A DNA stretch of 64,000 bases, from positions 32,240,001 through 32,304,000 of the forward strand of contig NC_091046.1 of NCBI RefSeq assembly GCF_963966145.1, written 5' to 3'. How positions within the stretch are numbered: position 1 is the first letter of the stretch; each line of letters opens with the position of its first letter. The translations under genes were made by a program, and so were the position numbers. This DNA is from Tenebrio molitor. Lineage: Eukaryota; Arthropoda; Insecta; Coleoptera; Tenebrionidae. Positions 57,500 through 64,000 of this stretch are shown piece after piece. The notes under the pieces are model-generated. The model saw only the letters and a program-made list of their open reading frames with translations, was not told the DNA's origin and searched no databases.

Positions 57500-59285
57500 A
57501 TATAAAATTTTACTAAATTTAGGGAATTTAATGATATCTATTGGCGTCTGTCATTTTTAATGTCCTTGAAAGTACGCAAACTCGCAGCTAAAATTTGAAC
57601 GTGTTGTTAAAAATGCCTCGCAAAGTAAGACATTTATTAAACTCTCAAATTAGTTGTTGTTAGTTGTTATTAACTTTATTAACATGCTGCGGTACTAATA
57701 TCTCTAATAACCTCAATTTTTATATGATGAGAAATCACCCTATGTCAAAAGTGTACAATGTTGTCAGCTCTATTTTGGGTGTAAATTGCGGTGTTGTGGT
57801 TCTTTAATTAAAAAATAAACTATACAGAGTGCGTCCAAAAAACCCCGCAAGCCATATCTCCATTATTTATGGTTTTATTTAAATAAAACAAAAACTGGAA
57901 TAAATCACTTTAAAAGCACTATAAGCACAACATAGGCATTTTTTTTTCAAAAAGTAATTCAAGGTCAGATGATAATCAACTTTGTTTTTTCAAATAGCTT
58001 GGTATATTTTTTTTATTCCGATTTTGAAAGAGATAATTTTTCTGAATCTAATGATATGCCGCATGTTAGAATGCGAGAAAATAATAGTATATTAAAGAAC
58101 GAGTTTTATAAGGGTTGATTTGGCGCACGAGTCCCAGGTGTAGAAAACGACACGTAGGGGAGTTTTCTATGGGATGAGTGCGCCAATACCCTTATGAAAA
58201 TTTCTTATACCTTTCATTTATTAGAACTATATGATACCCGATTTCCATATTCCATCACGTCACGTTTGCGAACTAGCTACCTATGAACATTTTTTATGTA
58301 CTCGTGTACAATAATATATTCTGTAAATTCATTTCTCTTACAAGCATGAAGAGTACACTAGAAGGTGCAAAATTAAGTAGGCTTAAGTTGTGTTTGGCAT
58401 ATGTACCATAGGAGATGTTATCCCGCTATGATGGGTGATTTTTGTTGGGTTCTTCAAAAGGAAGATGATAACCCGCATAAGAGAAAAAAATACATTTGTT
58501 TTGTGCCGGATTGTACTGGTACTTAATCGTCCTTTCTGTGTTAACATTTTGCAATAGAATTATTATTGGTTTTTAAGTTTTTTTCTGTTTTAATAAAAAT
58601 AACATTAATGCATATGGGTTGTCACACGTTGTTCATAACTCGGAATCTAGACGTGCTAGAATAAACCTGTTGACGTTTATAGAATCAGCAGACCCTAATT
58701 ACCCCAGATTAGGTATTTTCACTGCGGTTATAAAAAAAAATCAAAAATGTCGGGTAGTGTTATATTTGCTTAATTAATCCGTGCCATTCTTGGTGGAAAT
58801 GAGTGGAAAGTATATTTTAAGTTTTGTACAGTTTTGAATATATGTAATCATATAATTTTGGACAAATTATTTTTTATGAATTTGCACTCGCCACTGACCG
58901 AAATATTTTCAAAAAAACGCGGCGCCGAAATTTTGTCCCTCCCTCACAACCGAACCAGTGCGCAACATTTGCTTTTGTCAATTTAAAATGTCCAAACTGG
59001 AATTACAATTAAAGTAAAGTATCATTTACTTATAACTACGCATGCAGATTCATGTGTGTGCACTGCATGTCAAAATTGTCACGATGCACATGACGTTGTC
59101 ACATATTTGATAGCACGACAGTTATTTGCTAACAGGAACCCCCTAAAAACAACCCCAAACGTCAGAATCATGAGAACAGTAGGATTTTTCGGTCTATGCC
59201 CAGGCCACTATAGACACTGACTATCTGGCAGGTCGTGATTCTGATAAATTCACTCATGTTAGGCAAAACCACTCGACCCTATCGG
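57500..59285. repeat. Intergenic with a repeat copy at 58075-58205
   Basis: 58075-58205 is the inverse of 43498-43620. At 57823 a TA then CAGAGTGCGTCCAAAAAACC looks like a MITE left end without a partner. A GC-richer patch with CGCGGCGCCG lies at 58918-58928. No genes. Confidence 0.45.
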
Positions 59286-59289
59286 GTCT

Positions 59290-60355
59290 CGTGATTATTG
59301 CCAAGCAACAAACTTTTTGTCATAATAAAATCAAATCAGAAGGAAGGAGCAGCAATGGGATCCCAACTATCTCCTGTCATAGCCAACTTATTCATGGAAA
59401 CTTTCGAACAAGAAGCCCTTGAGTTAGCTCCACTTAAGTCGAAACTTTGGAAACGGTATGTGGATGACACATTTGTTGTATGGCCACATGGACGTGAATC
59501 ATTAGATCAATTCTTGAACCACCTGAACAGCCTCCATTCATCCATAAAATTCACAATGGACATATGTAGAAGAGAACAAGCAGATACTTTTTTTGGATGT
59601 GTTGGTGACACGGGACAAAGACCAGGTTCGCCACACAGTTTATAGAAAGAAAACACATTCTGACAGATACCTTAATGCGCAATCTCACCATCACCCACAA
59701 CAGAAAAGAGCCTTGATGAAAACTTTATTCCATCGCGCTGAAACCATCTGTGATGAAGACAGTAAAGAACGGGAATTGAAACATATTAAGTGGGCGCTGA
59801 AATGCAATGGTTTCTCGGACAGACATTCGGTTTGCAAGAAAAGTTAGACAACACACCGAACAACAAAGTTACCAGAAATTTGCTTGCCTCCCATATGTAC
59901 AAGGAGTAACGGACCGTATTAGAAAAATTTTGGGGAAGAGAAACATTGGAACCAGGTTTACCACGGAAAAGAAAATCTCTCAGATCCTTCCAACACCTAA
60001 GGATAAACTCCCCCTGTTCCAATCTGAAGGGATTTACAAAGTAGAATACCTTTGCGGGAAATGTTACATCGGACAAACAGGACGTTCAATAGAATCTCGA
60101 TTAAAAAAACATAGTAGGGCCATCAAGCAGTATGACTAGGAGAAATCAGCATTGGCGGAACACAAATTCGAAGATGGAGACCACACTTTCGACCTTGAGA
60201 AAACAGTAGTTCTGGCTAAAACAACTAAATACCATCAAAGATTAATAAAGGGAAGCAATCGAGATTAGAAAAAATCCAAATAATTTCAACAGAGACCAAG
60301 GTGTTGAGCTTTCCAGCACGTGGAATTTCGTTATTCGACCATGTACGCACCCCCC
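59290..60355 (+). pseudogene. Penelope-like element: reverse transcriptase and GIY-YIG endonuclease
   Basis: 59298-59645: EGAAMGSQLSPVIANLFMET then LWKRYVDDTFVVWPHGRE (active-site YVDD). After a shift at about 59600: VYRKKTHSDRYLNAQSHHHP and LFHRAETICDE. 59807-60139: IYKVEYLCGKCYIGQTGRSI, a GIY-YIG endonuclease as in the Penelope clade; a TAG interrupts at 60137-60139 and the frame goes on through SALAEHKFEDGDHTFDLEKT to about 60355. The 5' half of the reverse transcriptase is missing. At least one frameshift and one stop make it inactive. Confidence 0.85.
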
Positions 60356-60687
60356 CACTAACTTCACTCACCGAGCCACGCATTCCACCCCCACCACCAA
60401 TCCCACGGGGACCACTCTCACCATTAACCATATAAATAGTGCAACACGGAATAGACCAACCACTCCATAGATACCACTCAACCAGTTTGTTTACAAGCTC
60501 CGAAGAAGTTAGCAGCATGGCTATTGAAACGTCAGCTACCCAGCACTCCAGACGACCGCGGCACAACCCGGAAAACAATAACCCTATTGACCGTGAAAAC
60601 CTGCATTCGATTAATATAATCAAAATTTTCCGAAAAAATGGAAAATTTTGTGGTATTATGTCTGAAAATAACAATGTATCACAAGTA
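60356..60687 (+). mobile_element. 3' region of the Penelope-like element
   Basis: C-rich stretch, then CCGAAGAAGTTAGCAGC and GGCTATTGAAACGTCAGC (60510-60547), the position and layout of the ribozyme-like segment that follows Penelope ORFs; the CTGATGA core has become CCGAAGAA, so no ribozyme is expected. Confidence 0.5.
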
Positions 60688-60808
60688 TAGAGGATGTCCC
60701 AAAAATGGCGTACAAACTACCTACTACCTTATCGCGGATGCTTAAATGTACATGAAAAAAATATGGAAAAAATGTTTCCGACAAAAAAATCAATTATTTT
60801 TATTATTT

Positions 60809-62106
60809 CGTATCCCACCTCCACCCGGCGGCACGGCAATTTTGCCGGAGTACATACACTATTACGGATAATACTATCAAGTAATAGTGCAGTGCTTATC
60901 AACATAATTACCGGCGTCTCGCCTCCACATTTTGACTTTTTTGTGTTTTATGTTCTGTGTCAATGTTAAGGAATTTCCTTATGATATGACATGAGTATAA
61001 TAATATACCTTTTTGAATTTCAACCACCAGTGTGTTCTCTAAGTCCAAAATTTTAAAAAAGAGATTGCGGTACTATTCCTGTTGCTGAAATTATAAATGG
61101 TAAAATCGAATTTTTTTCTAAACACCAAAGATTTCTCATAGCAACGGAGAGTTCAAAATATTTATTAATTTTTGTATGATATGTCTGTGTTATATTATGT
61201 GAATTTGGAACAGCTATATCTAAAAGATATGCTTGCTTTTGTTGTTTATTTAAAATAATAATGTCTGGTCTGTTATGCTGAATATGAATGTCAGTTAAAA
61301 CTGTACGATCAAAATATAATTTGTAATTGTCATTTTCCAAACAACTTTCTGGTTTATAAATACCAGGTGATCAAGAAGGACTGTTTAAGTTGGCAATACA
61401 ATTAAGAACATTTTTTAATTCGGTTATTTATAACACTGCAACTGGATATGTTTTGTTGGTTTATTTGACAAATATCTGATATAGGTATAGCATTAACAAC
61501 GACAAGCCAGCAACAACCGGAAGTTACTCCTGTTATACGATTTAAAATACGATCCAGTGCTACCAACTTAAACAGTCCTTCTTGATCACCCCGTATAATG
61601 TGGTTGTGTATCTTTTAATAAGTTGAATTTAACTGCTAAATTCATGTGTATAATTTTTGCGAATATATCATGACGTTTTTTACATTCGCTTTGAGCCAAA
61701 ACGGTGCAAGAAGAAATGATGTGTTCAATGGTTTCTCCTTCAGTTCCGCAAATCATACATTTATTAATGATCGATTGTAAACCGTATATGTGTTTCTTAT
61801 AATTTCTTGTATTTATAACACGATCTTGTATTGCAAATATAAAACCCTCAGTCTCAGGATGAATATTTGATTTTTTTAGCCATGCATGAGAAGCTTGAAT
61901 ATTAATTTCTGGTTGTTCTAGTTCTTTAAAATATCTCCCATGTAAAGACTTTTGTTTTATATTTGCTATAGTGTCAGGTATATTTGGCTCAACAATATCT
62001 GGAATTATATTATCACTTAAATTTAAAGGTGTGTAACCTTTATCCGCTGAAACCAAAGCATTAAAAAAAGTGTTATCACAAGCTCTATTGAGAAAATAAT
62101 TTTTAT
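60809..62106 (-). pseudogene. R4/Dong-like LINE 3' part with restriction-like endonuclease
   Basis: The minus frame 62090-61594: NALVSADKGYTPLNL, then HAWLKKSNIHPETEGFIFAI and the CCHC motif CMICGTEGETIEHIISSC. After a 231-bp MITE, 61340-61053: MENDNYKLYFDRTVLTDI, HNRPDIIILNKQQKQAYLLD and IAVPNSHN, the restriction-like endonuclease with its RPD motif. The reverse transcriptase is absent (5' truncation). About 240 bp of 3' untranslated sequence end in the TAA tract at about 60800. Confidence 0.75.
61363..61593. mobile_element. 231-bp MITE, GGTGATCAAGAAGGACTG family, copy 2
   Basis: TA-flanked, inserted in the LINE between its CCHC motif and endonuclease. Same length and arms as 10189-10419. 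Confidence 0.85.
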
Positions 62107-62558
62107 ATTATTATTATTAACGGTAATACAATGTAAACAAAGATATATTCGTACATCATTACCTTGCAATGTTACTGTAGTGGATTTAAAATATTTTTTT
62201 CGATTTCCAAAGCTTCTAAATTCTCTATTATACTGCAGTATTAAACATTGATAGTGAGTGATCACGTACTTTGTGATAATATGTACGATTAAAGGTAGCT
62301 GTCATGACAATTTCATACAAATACATATTTCAAAATAATTGACGTGTTAAGTGCAACTTTCAAAGACCGCCAAATCAGCAAATATGTCCAATAGAATTTT
62401 TTTAACATTTTTCTGACTTTTACGGTAATTGAAGCCCTTTACGTGAATTTAGTAGGCCATTTTGTAGGCTATTCACAACCATTTAATTTGGTGTACAGAT
62501 GATTAAAATCCTCCGATAAATAAGGAAGTTATGAACTCGTCTTTTTTTGGGACACCTG

Positions 62559-63190
62559 TATTATTCTGCTTATAATTGTTACAAATTACATTATAGTTTT
62601 ATTTAAGTTGATTATTATTTATTGATAATAATTTCGCTTCACTCTAATGGGAAAACGCCCTATAAATTTTCACTTATTAACATTTAATGCGTTCATATAT
62701 TTTGCAGTTTTTCCAAACATTAAAGCAGATTTCTGATCTGGCGAGTTTGTTTTTACGTAAAATACACACTTTTAGTAAAAACGTCTACTCCAGAATAACA
62801 AACAGTTTACACACTGGCTTTGGTTACACTAGAATGTAGAGAGGATAATGGCTCTCCACCACGGCTACATCTGTTCAACTTTAGTGGTTGCAAATTGAAG
62901 GAAGGATTTAAAGTAAATGATGCAACTCTGGTTCATCCTTGGGTGCATTTCTACAATTCTGAAGCAGATCATTTAGGTGAAGTTGTTTCTCGTGGAATTT
63001 GTTGTAAAGGAAGTCGATTGAAGTAAATGCGGGGAAAGAGCAATTTTCCACAGAATGAGGCGAAAATGTTTGAAGGTTTATAAAAATGCGCATGTATTAC
63101 ATTTGGCGAAAATTTGTTTTGGCTCCACTGCTGAATTTTAAAACTTATATGTTGAAATAAATAATTTTTAGGTAGGAGATACATATGTAT
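62559..63190 (+). other. Spacer with an unassigned coding-looking frame (62818-63026)
   Basis: The frame reads ECREDNGSPPRLHLFNFSGC and later HPWVHFYNSEADHLGEVVS before a TAA at 63024. It looks like protein, without a clear start or known domain; possibly a lone exon or relic. Confidence 0.3.
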
Positions 63191-63209
63191 TTAAAATTAG
63201 AGTATCACG

Positions 63210-63378
63210 TAGAGAATATAATTTTTGAATGAAATCATTATGCAAATATCCTTATTCAATCTTGTACTAATAAGTGAGAATACATTATTTTCACTTATCA
63301 ATAATGCATATTGACGAAAATGAACATGGTTACCAAATAACAAACATTATTCGTATCGCAAAAATTATATTCTCTTGC
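63210..63378. mobile_element. Small inverted-repeat element, GAGAATATAATTTTTG arms
   Basis: GAGAATATAATTTTTG at about 63215 is repeated exactly in reverse at about 63359-63374. About 165 bp. Confidence 0.55.
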
Positions 63379-63416
63379 CAAATATAACTCGTGGTTCGTT
63401 TATTGATAATTTTATA

Positions 63417-63861
63417 CCGAGTGGAACAAAAGTATCAAATAATCGCTGTAACTTTTTAATTTGAAAAATTATGAAAAAATGTTTAATATAAAAATTGTTT
63501 GGTTTATTATCATGCATGACGTTCAACAAAAATTGTCAACATTCTTGATATTGCATCTTATTACTTAGTACGTTAATTTTATCACCTTTGTTTTTTTTTT
63601 TAAATTTTATTCTTTTTCCCCATAATGGCAAAACTGTATTTATGAATACAGAAAGATACGCTTGTTTGAAAATCACACAAAAAATGTATGGGTGCTATTT
63701 AAAAAACCAAAGTTGGTTGCCATAGCAGCGAAACAAAAGAAGATAGGAACAAACTAGATGATGCAGAATAATACACCAATCAACTTTTATATGAAACATT
63801 TTTTCATAAATTGTCAAATTAAAAAGTTACAGCCAATATTTGTTACTTTTGTTCCACCCTG
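63417..63861. mobile_element. MITE, GTGGAACAAAAGTA ends, 445 bp
   Basis: TA-flanked; arms of about 75 bp share GTGGAACAAAAGTA, GCTGTAACTTTTTAATTTGA and ATGAAAAAATGTTT. Confidence 0.85.
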
Positions 63862-63891
63862 TATATTTAGGTACATAAATGTATCACTCAT

Positions 63892-63925
63892 TCTAATACC
63901 AATTTTTTGTCGTTGGTATTAGAAT
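63892..63925. repeat. Short perfect hairpin
   Basis: TTCTAATACCAA, about 10-nt loop, TTGGTATTAGAA, near the right edge; probably part of an element leaving the window. Confidence 0.5.
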
Positions 63926-64000
63926 TCGTTTACATTTATAAAAAAATTATTGATAATAAACTCACTACTCGTTATATTGCTTATGTCAATCTCATTTCCA

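Larger units (their letters stand above)
60688..62558. mobile_element. DNA element with a LINE fragment in its TAA tract
   Basis: The left part (60690-60808) and 62100-62440 together match 16368-16840 in inverse; the right 120 bp match 30618-30739. Ends approximate AGGATGTCCC and GGGACACCTG next to TA. Between 60809 and 62106 lies the LINE piece, with a second MITE (61363-61593) inside. Confidence 0.65.

Noticed and set aside
1..64000. tRNA or rRNA genes
   Set aside because: No A-box/B-box pair with a cloverleaf and no rRNA-like conserved stretch was noticed by eye; a dedicated scan was not possible.

Overview
This is a stretch of nuclear insect genome, very probably from a beetle, although the order is an inference. 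It is AT-rich. Its one complete host gene has ten short introns (49-77 bp) with normal GT-AG ends. The repeats are typical of insects: Tc1/mariner, hAT, Harbinger, Penelope, Jockey-like, copia and gypsy elements, plus many TA-flanked palindromic MITEs whose ends begin ACAGGGT or similar. There are no bacterial signals such as operons or CRISPR arrays.

The only gene that reads as fully intact and host-owned is a glycerol kinase at 12593-14752 on the + strand. Its 11 exons join without a frame break into 534 codons. A THAP-domain relic (6915-7655) and several orphan coding-looking fragments (14984-15112, 15560-15640, 17287-17376, 44110-44625, 55815-56207, 57314-57499, 62818-63026) may be decayed or partial host genes. 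None of those fragments could be named.

The rest is layered mobile DNA. From left to right: a gypsy integrase end (1-335); a four-level nest (1617-5472); a Tc1/mariner-like element with an unusually long DDE spacing (7718-10094) and two small elements sharing its ends (11237-11467, 28937-29642); the glycerol kinase; a 187-bp hammerhead-bearing insertion (15341-15527); nested MITEs (15861-17190); a copia element on the minus strand broken by other insertions (18905-24000); hAT, mariner and Jockey-like relics (24174-27460); a Harbinger relic (28098-28607); and a gag-less gypsy with both LTRs (31332-35119).

The right half holds MITEs (35694-40257), an apparently intact five-exon hAT element with an 8-bp target duplication (40465-43169) inside a restriction-endonuclease-type LINE, a nearly intact Tc1 element (44644-46232), a triple MITE nest (48587-49579), a tyrosine-recombinase fragment (about 52030-52254), a partly decayed DNA transposon (53799-55675), a Penelope-like element with reverse transcriptase and GIY-YIG endonuclease (59290-60355), and a second LINE fragment sitting in a TAA repeat of a DNA element (60688-62558).

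The layers give relative ages: the hAT is younger than the LINE it splits; the 231-bp MITE at 61363 is younger than the LINE it interrupts; the mariner is younger than the hAT relic it enters. The most interesting object is the small hammerhead insertion at 15341-15527, which has the size, target duplication and palindromic stem III described for metazoan retrozymes.
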